From Acidimicrobiales bacterium (GTDB lineage Bacteria; Actinomycetota; Acidimicrobiia; Acidimicrobiales; CADCSY01), in assembly GCA_025463335.1 (NCBI GenBank), contig JAOBWJ010000295.1:1-34544 (forward strand): 34,544 nucleotides of DNA, given 5' to 3'. Positions 1 to 8,261 of the stretch are shown here, piece by piece. The notes under the pieces are model-generated. The model searched no databases. It was not told the DNA's origin and was given only the letters and a program-made list of their open reading frames with translations. Every line of letters begins with the position of its first letter. Positions within the stretch are counted from its first letter, which is position 1. A program made the position numbers and the translations under genes.

Positions 1-266
1 TGTTCAGTCGCCCAATGATCCGTGCCGTGCGCAGCCTCGTCATTCCACCGCGGCAGAGGCTCTGGGAACGGTCGATCGAAGACCTCGCCGAAGTACCGGG
101 AGTCCCAGATCGCGTTGTGCTTGACCAGGCCGAGCAGGTTGGTCCCCGTCGGGGTCACCGGACGCCGGATGTCGTATTCCGACAGCCCAGTGAGCTTCCA
201 CACGAGCGCTTCACGCACCCAACGCAGGTGGTCGTGAAGATGCGCCTTCGCGACTTCGTCGATCAT
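1..266 (-). CDS. DinB/DUF664 family protein (N-terminal part, runs off the window start)
   Basis: Reverse strand from ATG at 266 reads MIDEVAKAHLHDHLRWVREALVWKLTGLSEYDIRRPVTPTGTNLLGLVKHNAIWDSRYFGEVFDRPFPEPLPRWNDEAAHGTDHWATE, typical of DUF664/DinB. Missing from the ORF track because no stop lies in the window. Confidence 0.8.
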   Translation of the reverse strand, partial: MIDEVAKAHLHDHLRWVREALVWKLTGLSEYDIRRPVTPTGTNLLGLVKHNAIWDSRYFGEVFDRPFPEPLPRWNDEAAHGTDHWATE

Positions 267-561
267 GACGCCAGATTGCCATCTGCCCCGGCCGAGCCGA
301 GGACGCCGGCACCCGGTCGACGGTCCTGTCGCTTCGGGCCACACCAGCTCGCCGGCTGCGAGAGCGGCGCCCATTCAGGGCATCGCCGTGGGGCCAACCC
401 CGCTTGACCCTTCCACGGCCATCCGGGGCAGACCGACCCACCCGAAGGTGTCCCAGAACGCACGTCCGGCCGGCGGGCTGTGGGGGCCGCTCAACGCCGG
501 GTCGGTGGCCTGGCCTACGACGTGCTGCAACGCCGACGCGCGTCGACCACGACCGCCCACG

Positions 562-969
562 ATGGTGCAGCCTGTGGATGTGTTCGAAGAGTTGGAGTTC
601 ATCTACTGCCCGAGCTCCGACGTCTCCGCTGAGCTCGCGCACTACGTCGAGGGGCTCGGGGCCGAGGTCGTGTTCGCCATCGAAGCCTTCGACACTCGCG
701 TTGCGATGCTTCGTCTCACCGTCGATGGCCCAAAGCTGCTCCTCGCCCAGCACCTGCACGGTGAGCAGCCGGTGCTCGTCTACCGGGTCCCAGACCTCGA
801 CGCGGCCGAGGCGGATCTCGCCCGACGCGGCGTCGGGTTCAGCCCTCGCTTCGAGTTCCCCCATGGCGATGCCACGGAGCTGGACGTCCCCGGCCCACAA
901 CGCATCGCCGTCTACCAGCGGACGCGACCCGAACGGGCCGCTGAGATCGAGGGCCGGATGGACTTCTGA
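562..969 (+). CDS. VOC/glyoxalase-like domain protein
   Basis: MVQPVDVFEELEFIYCPSSDVSAELAHYVEGLGAEVVFAIEAFDTRVAMLRLT...PVLVYRVPDLDAAEADLARRGV...; start moved from 265 to the internal ATG at 562, where the domain-like sequence begins. Confidence 0.75.
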   Translation: MVQPVDVFEELEFIYCPSSDVSAELAHYVEGLGAEVVFAIEAFDTRVAMLRLTVDGPKLLLAQHLHGEQPVLVYRVPDLDAAEADLARRGVGFSPRFEFPHGDATELDVPGPQRIAVYQRTRPERAAEIEGRMDF

Positions 970-1172
970 GCACAGCCGCTCGGCTGGCCGCTAGGGACGC
1001 CGCCTTGGTCGAGAGCCGCCGGAGGGCCCAATGACGGCCTCAAAGGGACATCCCGTGGACCCCCAACATTGGGCCGTCGATCAACACTGCTCCGGATCCA
1101 TGCTTTTGAGGTGGAGGGGCCTCTCTCGGATGATTTGATCCGGGCTCGCACGCGGCCGGAGTCGCCGCGGTC

Positions 1173-3716
1173 ATGTCTCGTGAGATCTCGTTGATCACGG
1201 TCCCCCATGTTGGTTCGCCGGTGGCGCCGGCGCCCTCCCATCCGGAGGACATCGCCACGTCGCGCGTCCGGGTCGACGGCAAGTTCTTTTCGGTCGATGG
1301 TCGTCGTTTCCCCTTCCGGGGAGTCAGCTACGGCACCTTCCAGCCGCGCGGTGACAGCGAGCGGTTCCCCGAGCGGGAGCAGATGAAGCTCGATCTGTCG
1401 GAGATGGCGGCGAGCGGCTTCACCGTCGTCCGGACGTACACCGAGCCGGGCGGTGACCTGCTCGAGCTCGCCGACGAGTGGGGGCTGAAGCTCTTCGCCG
1501 GTATTCACTTCGACGACTGGCGCTACCTGGTCGGGGGGTCCAAACGGCAGCAGCGGAGCCTGCTGCGCAGCGCCCGGCTCGACATCGAGCGAGCCGCGCG
1601 GCGCCTGCGCGGAACTCCTACCGTCGCGGCCCTGAGCCTCGCGAACGAGGTACCGGCCGACGTCGTCCGATGGATCGGCACCGATGCCATAGCGAGCGCT
1701 CTCGGCGAGCTCGCTGACGCGGTGCACGACATCGACGACGAGACGCTCGTGACGTATGCGAACTACCCGAGCACCGAATACCTGCAGGTAGCGGGGCTGG
1801 ACTTCGTGACGTTCAACCTCTTCCTCGAGGAGGACGAACCGTTCCGTCGTTACGTCACCCGTCTTCAGCATCTTGCCGGGCACCTCCCGCTTGTCATTGG
1901 CGAGCTCGGAATGCATGTCGACGACGACGGTTCGGCACAGGCCGCTGCCCTCGATCGCCATCTCGGCACCCTCGTCGAACGCGGCTGTGCCGGCTATTGC
2001 GTGTTCTCCTGGACCGACGAGTGGTGGGTGGGCGATGCAGCCGTCGAAGGGTGGCACTTCGGGCTGACGACCTCGGAACGAGCGCCGCGGCCGGCACTCG
2101 AGGCGGTCGCGTCGTGGAACGAGCGAGACGTACGCGACATCGACCTGAAGTGGCCATCGATCAGCGTCGTCATCTGTGCATACAACGCAGTGGCGACGCT
2201 CGACGAGTGCCTGCGGCACACCGTCGCGCTCGACTACCCGGAGCTCGAGATCATCGTCGTCGATGACGGGTCGACCGACGCAACCCCATCGATCGCCGCG
2301 TCGTATCCGGAGGTGCGCCTTGTCACGATCCCGCACGGTGGGTTGGCGACGGCACGGAACGCGGGAATCCAGGTGGCGCACCACGAGGTCGTCGCCTATC
2401 TCGACAGCGACGCGTACCCGACACCCGAGTGGCCATACTTCCTCTCCCTAGGCTTCGATCGGCCGGGCACAGCCGGCTGTGGCGGGCCCAATGTCGGTCC
2501 ACCGAAGGATGGTTCGGCGGCCGAGCGCGTTTCGCAGGCGCCGGGCGGCCCCGTGCACGTGCTCCTCGACGACGACCGAGCCGAACACATACCTGGCTGC
2601 AACATGGCCTTTTGGCGCGACACGTTGGTCGAGCTCGGCGGCTTCGATCCGATCTTCACGACGGCGGGCGACGACGTCGACCTGTGCTGGCGACTTCTGG
2701 ACCACGGTGGCGAGATCGGGTATCACCCGGCGGCCCTGGTGTGGCACCACCGCCGGGGCAGCATCCGGGCATATCTGCGCCAGCAACGGGGATACGGCCG
2801 CAGCGAGGCTCTCGTAGAGACGCGGCACCCGGCCCGGTTCACCCGCTTCGGGTCTGCTCGCTGGCGTGGCGCCATCTACGGCGGCGGCGCCTTGGCCGCT
2901 CGCGAGAGCGTGTACCGGGGGGTCCTCGGCGCGGCGGCCTTTCAGTCCATCTACCGGACGGGCCGAACGGCGCTGACGGTCGCCTATCAGATCGGCACGC
3001 CGATCGTCGTGTTCACGCTCGCAGCCGCGATAGCCGGCATGTCGATCGGCGACGGCCCGGTGGCCGATGCCGCGCGCGTCGCGGCGGTGCTGTCGGTCGT
3101 CTTTCTCATCAGTCTGGCGTTCGATAGTGCTCGTCGAGCTTCGCCGTCGAGGCGGATGCCCTTGTGGCGACGGCTCGGGTTCCGACTCGCGGTCGCGTCG
3201 CTGCATCTCACACAACCGCTAGCGCGGTTGACCGGCCGCAGCTTGTCGCATCGCTCCGCTCGGCGTGGGACGCCATACGACCCGACGTTCCTGCCCGGGG
3301 CGCCGGTGCAGTGCAGGCACGGGACGATGCTCTTCGCGTTCGACGGTGATCGGAGCGCCACGATGAGAGCCCTGCTCTCCTACGTCAGTCGGAGCGGCAT
3401 CAAGATGATCCTCGGGTCGAGTTGGGACAGCCATGACGCGCATCTGCTGCCGTCGTTCTTGCTGGGCGCCACGGTCACCTCATCCGCGTATCCAGAGCAC
3501 TGGTTGCAGGTCCGTGTTCGGCGCTTCATACGGCTGAAGCTGGCGCTCGTCTCCGTCGCCGTCATCACGTTCATGGTCCGCGAGCGGGCCGTCCTGCTCA
3601 CCGGGGCGGTCGCCACGGTCGTCTTGATCGACGTCATCGTCGGTTGGTGGCGAAGCGGGCCGCACCTTCGGCGCGTCATCCGCTCCGCGCCGGCCTGTCA
3701 TTCCGAGGTGTCGTGA
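1173..3716 (+). CDS. Glycoside hydrolase (clan A TIM-barrel-like)-glycosyltransferase family 2 fusion with C-terminal membrane helices
   Basis: N-terminal GH-like part with SLANEVP and VIGELGMH (putative acid/base and nucleophile Glu). Middle GT2 part: ISVVICAYNAVATLDECLRHTVALDYPELEIIVVDDGSTD, AYLDSDAYP, TAGDDVDLCWRLLDHG. Hydrophobic helices near the C-terminus. Confidence 0.85.
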   Translation: MSREISLITVPHVGSPVAPAPSHPEDIATSRVRVDGKFFSVDGRRFPFRGVSYGTFQPRGDSERFPEREQMKLDLSEMAASGFTVVRTYTEPGGDLLELADEWGLKLFAGIHFDDWRYLVGGSKRQQRSLLRSARLDIERAARRLRGTPTVAALSLANEVPADVVRWIGTDAIASALGELADAVHDIDDETLVTYANYPSTEYLQVAGLDFVTFNLFLEEDEPFRRYVTRLQHLAGHLPLVIGELGMHVDDDGSAQAAALDRHLGTLVERGCAGYCVFSWTDEWWVGDAAVEGWHFGLTTSERAPRPALEAVASWNERDVRDIDLKWPSISVVICAYNAVATLDECLRHTVALDYPELEIIVVDDGSTDATPSIAASYPEVRLVTIPHGGLATARNAGIQVAHHEVVAYLDSDAYPTPEWPYFLSLGFDRPGTAGCGGPNVGPPKDGSAAERVSQAPGGPVHVLLDDDRAEHIPGCNMAFWRDTLVELGGFDPIFTTAGDDVDLCWRLLDHGGEIGYHPAALVWHHRRGSIRAYLRQQRGYGRSEALVETRHPARFTRFGSARWRGAIYGGGALAARESVYRGVLGAAAFQSIYRTGRTALTVAYQIGTPIVVFTLAAAIAGMSIGDGPVADAARVAAVLSVVFLISLAFDSARRASPSRRMPLWRRLGFRLAVASLHLTQPLARLTGRSLSHRSARRGTPYDPTFLPGAPVQCRHGTMLFAFDGDRSATMRALLSYVSRSGIKMILGSSWDSHDAHLLPSFLLGATVTSSAYPEHWLQVRVRRFIRLKLALVSVAVITFMVRERAVLLTGAVATVVLIDVIVGWWRSGPHLRRVIRSAPACHSEVS

Positions 3717-3773
3717 ACACCTGCTTCGTGTACCGGGAGCCGGGCACGACGGCGTGACCTCGACGATCGGCCC

Positions 3774-4460
3774 TCAAGGCGCGCCCACCTTCGCGAAATG
3801 TGCTTTCACCTTCGGGTCACACAGCGTCTCCAGCTCGATGGCGCGCTCGATGCCGTAGTCGTCGGCCTCCGGGTCGGGCCACTCGCCCGGGTGGCAGCTG
3901 AGCTCGGTGGCCTCGGGAGGTAGCGAGTCGAGAAGCCGTACGAGGGCGTCGACGGTGATGAGCTCGTGGCAGGTGGCGGCCCCGCCGTACTGCCCATAGA
4001 AGTTGCCGCAGAACGCGATGCCCGGTGTCAGTTCGCGGACACGCACGCCGAGGCGTTCACCCCATCCGAGCACGACCGACCGCACCGGCTCGTGTCGGTG
4101 GACGTGCTGGTGCGAGTCGAGGTGCGTGGGCGGCCGGCCCATGAGGGCGACGAAGGCATCGATCTGGCTGGCGACCTCCGCCGCCACGGCCCCGGGATCA
4201 TCGACATCGGCGATCCGGACGACCTCCAACCACTCGCCGTTCCGGTACGCCCAGTCGGTCAGGTCGACGTGCAGGCCGACCTCGAGCCTGGTCAGCGGGC
4301 GGCTCAGCTCCACCGCCTGGCCCGCGTGCGCGGCGCGCACCATGAGGCTGGTGCTTCTGACGATGCCGTCGGTGTGGGCGCGGACGATGCCTCGATTGAC
4401 GGCGGGGGTCCGGCCGAAATCATCGGCGTTCACGATGACCCGTCGCTGCCCGTCGCTCAT
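3774..4460 (-). CDS. ChbG/YdjC-like carbohydrate deacetylase
   Basis: MSDGQRRVIVNADDFGRTPAVNRGIVRAHTDGIVRSTSLMV...HLDSHQHVHRHEPV...ELSCHPGEWPD; NADDFG and DSHQHVH motifs. Start at 4460 overlaps the upstream gene by 4 nt. Confidence 0.9.
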   Translation of the reverse strand: MSDGQRRVIVNADDFGRTPAVNRGIVRAHTDGIVRSTSLMVRAAHAGQAVELSRPLTRLEVGLHVDLTDWAYRNGEWLEVVRIADVDDPGAVAAEVASQIDAFVALMGRPPTHLDSHQHVHRHEPVRSVVLGWGERLGVRVRELTPGIAFCGNFYGQYGGAATCHELITVDALVRLLDSLPPEATELSCHPGEWPDPEADDYGIERAIELETLCDPKVKAHFAKVGAP

Positions 4461-5437
4461 CGGCCGTAGTCCTCCGCCGCATCGCGCAGCTCGGCGTGCC
4501 AGTCGGTTCGGTGCGCGGCCGGCGGGACCCAGTCGTTCGCCCATCCCAACCACTGCGCCGCGTACTGCACCCGAGCCGCGGCGACGACGTGGTGGAGCTC
4601 ATCGAAGGAACGGTGCTGCCACGTCGTGGACGCCTCTCGGTATGCCGCGACCATGTGAGCGCGATCGGGGCCGGCCCAGCCGGTGACGATGGCGGCCAGG
4701 TCGACGGGGCCCGGCGCCACGGCAAGCGTTTCGAAGTCCACGAAGACGGCGTCGTCGGACGTCATGAGAATGTTGGACGCATACAGCTCGCCGTGCACGA
4801 TCGTGGGAGGCAGCGCGCCGAGTGCGGGTGGAACGCAGTCCCGCAACGTCTCGAGCAGGCCGATGGACGCGCCGCTCTCGTCATCGGTCGATTCGCCTCC
4901 GCGTAGGGCCGCGATGGCGCGGTCGTACCACCTCCGGTTGCTCGCCGACGTGGGCCGGTCGAACGGAATCGGCGACCTGCATTCGCCCGCCCGTACGGCG
5001 AGGCAATCATGCATGCGCGCTGCGGTGACGGCCGCCTCGCACCATTGGTCGATCGCCCCGAACTCGGCGAGAGGTGTGCCGCCGACTGCGACGGTGACGA
5101 GCCAGCGGTACGGACCTTGGTCGAGCACGCCGACGAACCGGGGCACCGGCAGACCCGGGTCATCGAAGAGGTGTTCGTAGGCAGCGATCTCTCGCCGAAC
5201 GGAGTACACGTCGACAGGGCGCGTGCGGGCCGCAACGGGCAGAAGGCCGGCGGCATCGACGCGCTTGGCGATCAGCAAGATCGACGGCCGTCCCTCGACG
5301 TGGACGAGCCAGTCCTCGAGCCGGCGGCTCGATGCGTGCGGATTCGGTGAGCGCTCCACCGCGACGACCCGGCCATCGATGCTCAATCCGTCCTGCAGCA
5401 TCGGGCCGAGGCGGGCGACGAATGAGGCAGGCGTCAT
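4457..5437 (-). CDS. APH-fold phosphotransferase family protein
   Basis: PPTIVHGELYASNILMTSDDAVFVDFETLAVAPGPVDLAAIVTGW: HGxLxxxN and DFE loops of the aminoglycoside phosphotransferase fold. Confidence 0.85.
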   Translation of the reverse strand: MTPASFVARLGPMLQDGLSIDGRVVAVERSPNPHASSRRLEDWLVHVEGRPSILLIAKRVDAAGLLPVAARTRPVDVYSVRREIAAYEHLFDDPGLPVPRFVGVLDQGPYRWLVTVAVGGTPLAEFGAIDQWCEAAVTAARMHDCLAVRAGECRSPIPFDRPTSASNRRWYDRAIAALRGGESTDDESGASIGLLETLRDCVPPALGALPPTIVHGELYASNILMTSDDAVFVDFETLAVAPGPVDLAAIVTGWAGPDRAHMVAAYREASTTWQHRSFDELHHVVAAARVQYAAQWLGWANDWVPPAAHRTDWHAELRDAAEDYGR

Positions 5438-6591
5438 GTCACACCCACGCAGGACAAGAGTGCACCGAGGACGCGATCGGACTCGAGCCAGGTCTCGGCA
5501 AACTCTCGCGCCGCGACGCAGTGCCGCTCGTAGTCACCGGCGACCTCGGCAATGGCGGCGGCCGCCGTCTCGACGTCGTCGAACGGCACGATCCCGTGGC
5601 CGAGCGGCAGGACCTCCGAGAGCCCGGTGTCCTGCACGACGACAGGTCGGCCCGACGCGAGGTAGCACGCGCTTCGGTCGCTGAACCATCCGCAGCGCGA
5701 CTGCACGTACCCGCTCTTCGCCAGCCCGACCTCGGCCTTGGAAGACTGGATGAAGGCTCGATAGCTGCCGGGGTCGCACGCGATGGTCGCCGGGTTCACG
5801 GGCCGCCACCCGTGACGGTTCAGCAGGTCGAGATCGTTCGTCTCGCCGGCGTCGATGGCGAGGGCGATCTCGATGCGCTCCGCGGTCCTGGTGGGGAGCG
5901 ACACGAGCTGGCGCACGCTGTGTGCCTTCTGTCCGTAGAAGACGCCGTCGTGAAGGATCGATCCGTAGCCACGCCAGTTCGCGATGGTCGTCCACGCGGC
6001 CTCGGCCGCGGGCGGCGCCACCGGCCACTCATCGAGCACGACGGGCGGCCGGGTGTGGATCCACTCGAGCCCGAGCGTGGGCACGACACAGTTCGGCCGG
6101 CCCACCTGGAGCCCGACCGTTGCGGCGTGGGTGTGACCGGCCAGGCGCATGTCGACGCCCTCGTAGGCCTGCCACATCTGCGTGAAGCAGGGGTCGAGAT
6201 CGAGATACACCCGCGCTCGGGCGCGCTCGAACACCTGCTTGTTCGCCAGACCACCGGCGACGTCGAAGATGACATCGGCGGGAGGCGATGCGGGGCCGAG
6301 GCTCGGTGCGCCAGGGCCCTCGAGCGCTCCGTCGTCGAGCGCCAGCGCCCACCTGTCGGCGAGCCCGAAGGGTTCGAGAACGGTTTGTAGATAACGGACG
6401 TTGTCGGACGACGCGGCGTCGACGCCACGTGGTCGCAACTGCGCCGGCCGCAACGGCTCGACGAACCAGACCTCGTGGCCCAGCCGACGCAACCCGAGGA
6501 TGTACTGCAGCACGGCCCAGGTCGCGCCACCCTGCGACGGCACGGCGCACATCATGCCGCTCACCACGACCCGGAGGCGCTGGCGCGTCAT
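5434..6591 (-). CDS. Glycosyltransferase-like protein, paralogue A
   Basis: MTRQRLRVVVSGMMCAVPSQGGATWAVLQYILGLRRLGHEVWFVEPL...RVYLDLDPCFTQMW...YGQKAHSVRQL...CGWFSDRSACYLASGRPVVVQDTGLSEVLP; GT-B-like C-terminal pattern. Confidence 0.75.
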   Translation of the reverse strand: MTRQRLRVVVSGMMCAVPSQGGATWAVLQYILGLRRLGHEVWFVEPLRPAQLRPRGVDAASSDNVRYLQTVLEPFGLADRWALALDDGALEGPGAPSLGPASPPADVIFDVAGGLANKQVFERARARVYLDLDPCFTQMWQAYEGVDMRLAGHTHAATVGLQVGRPNCVVPTLGLEWIHTRPPVVLDEWPVAPPAAEAAWTTIANWRGYGSILHDGVFYGQKAHSVRQLVSLPTRTAERIEIALAIDAGETNDLDLLNRHGWRPVNPATIACDPGSYRAFIQSSKAEVGLAKSGYVQSRCGWFSDRSACYLASGRPVVVQDTGLSEVLPLGHGIVPFDDVETAAAAIAEVAGDYERHCVAAREFAETWLESDRVLGALLSCVGVT

Positions 6592-7706
6592 GGGCTCACC
6601 CCGACCCGTTCGAGCAATGGGGTGAGAGCGGCCTCAGGCGAAGCGAACTCCGCGACCCAGGCGCGGGCTGCTCGGCAATGGTGTTCGTAGTCTTGTGCGA
6701 TCGCTCGGGCTCGCGCGCCTGCCTCATCGAGCGTGCGGAACGTATTCAGACCGGCGCCGGTGGGAACGGCGCGGCCGAGGCCGGTGTCCTGGACGAGGAC
6801 GGGCCGGCCGGCGGCGAGGTAGCGGAGGCTCCGGTCGCTGATCCAACCGCTCTGCGTCTCCACATACGCACCCTGGGCCACCGACAGTTCGGCACTGGAC
6901 CCCAGGACGTACGAGCGGAACGCGTCGGGCGAGGCGGCGACGTGGGTCGGATCCACCAGGTGCCAGCCGTGGGCGGCGAGGTTGTCGCGGTCGGCTTCGT
7001 CCGCACCGTCAATGTCCAGCGCGACCTCGACGTCCCAGTCGACGTGCCGAGGAAGTTCGACGAAATGGCGGAACTCGTGCGCCTTCTGGCCATACGTCAC
7101 ACCCCGGTGCTCCAGGCGTCCGTACCCCCCGCGGAACGCCGCGATGGTGGTGAAGCGGCCGGGGAGCGATGGGGTGTCGGCGAACGACCAGTCGTCGAGG
7201 CACGTGGGTGGCACGATCGGCAGCCACGAGAACCGGCCGGTAGGGATGGTGCACTCGGAGCGGCCGACGCACAGCCCGACGGTGCCGTGTACGTCGTAGT
7301 GCTCGAGCATCGACCCGAGGAGGCCCTGCTCGTGCCACATCTGGGTGTAGCCCGGATCGAGATCGACGTACACGCGGCGTCGAGCTCGCTTGAGCACATC
7401 GAGATGGCGGACGTTGCCGCTGATGTTGACGAAGAGCTCGGCGGCGTCGGACCAGCCGATGGCCGTAGCGAGGGTGTCATCGGCATCACCGGTGACCAGG
7501 ACCGCTCGAGCCTCGAGACCGGCCCACTTGACGACGGTGTCGAACCAGGCCCGAGCCGCGGGCGATGCATCGTCCAGCTGCTCGACGAAGCGCACCTCGA
7601 AGCCGAGCTGGGCGAGTGCCCGCACCCAGCTGATGCGCACCCAAGCTTCGCCGCCGTTGCGCGGCTTGGCGGCCAGGGCCCCGGCGACGAGGACACACGA
7701 TGCCAT
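6588..7706 (-). CDS. Glycosyltransferase-like protein, paralogue B
   Basis: Same motif set as its neighbours: RVYVDLDPGYTQMWHEQG, YGQKAHEFRHF, SGWISDRSLRYLAAGRPVLVQDTGLGRAVP. Confidence 0.75.
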   Translation of the reverse strand: MASCVLVAGALAAKPRNGGEAWVRISWVRALAQLGFEVRFVEQLDDASPAARAWFDTVVKWAGLEARAVLVTGDADDTLATAIGWSDAAELFVNISGNVRHLDVLKRARRRVYVDLDPGYTQMWHEQGLLGSMLEHYDVHGTVGLCVGRSECTIPTGRFSWLPIVPPTCLDDWSFADTPSLPGRFTTIAAFRGGYGRLEHRGVTYGQKAHEFRHFVELPRHVDWDVEVALDIDGADEADRDNLAAHGWHLVDPTHVAASPDAFRSYVLGSSAELSVAQGAYVETQSGWISDRSLRYLAAGRPVLVQDTGLGRAVPTGAGLNTFRTLDEAGARARAIAQDYEHHCRAARAWVAEFASPEAALTPLLERVGVSP

Positions 7707-8261
7707 CTACTTCAGCGCCTCGATGTACAGGCTCTCGTGCTCTCGGTTGTCGAGGTCGGTGATTCCGGGCAGCCTCGACGACGACTCGAGATAGTGGCAA
7801 TGGTGCACCTCTCGAAAGCCCGCCTTTCGAAGCAGCTCCTCGATGAACTCGGCCGTGAACAGCGTGACGGACCAGCCGTACCACAACATGTGGACGATGA
7901 ATTTGCCGCTCAGCGACGTGACCTCGTCGTCTGGCACGGCGAAGTGACCAGCTCGCCCTTCGACGAGCGCGGCGAGGCCCTTGTCGAGATCTGGGAGGCA
8001 CAGCCGCAACACCCCGCCGGCCTGCAGCACGCGGTGCAGCTCACACAGCGCGGGCACGAGATCGGGATAGCTGACCATCGGCAGGGCGTGAATGCTGACG
8101 ACATAGGCGAAGGTCTCGTCGTCAACGGGAAGACCGTCGCGGATGTCGGCGACGATCTCGATGCTCGGGCCCTCTTTCAGGTCGGAATTGACCCAACCCG
8201 GTTCTCCCTGGTCACCGCAGCCCCAGTTGAGACGGCAAAGGGGCGGTGTTCTCTCCGTCAC
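7707..8261 (-). CDS. SAM-dependent methyltransferase (class I)
   Basis: CRLNWGCGDQGEPGWVNSDLKEGPSIEIVADIRDGLPVDDETFAYVVSIHALPMVSYPDLVPALCELHRVLQAGGVLRLCLPDLDKG; glycine-rich motif I and methyltransferase_11-like layout. Confidence 0.85.
   Translation of the reverse strand: MTERTPPLCRLNWGCGDQGEPGWVNSDLKEGPSIEIVADIRDGLPVDDETFAYVVSIHALPMVSYPDLVPALCELHRVLQAGGVLRLCLPDLDKGLAALVEGRAGHFAVPDDEVTSLSGKFIVHMLWYGWSVTLFTAEFIEELLRKAGFREVHHCHYLESSSRLPGITDLDNREHESLYIEALK

Noticed and set aside
912-2384. 490-aa - strand ORF
   Set aside because: Lies opposite the GH-GT2 fusion, which has clear domain motifs; no recognisable domain in this frame.
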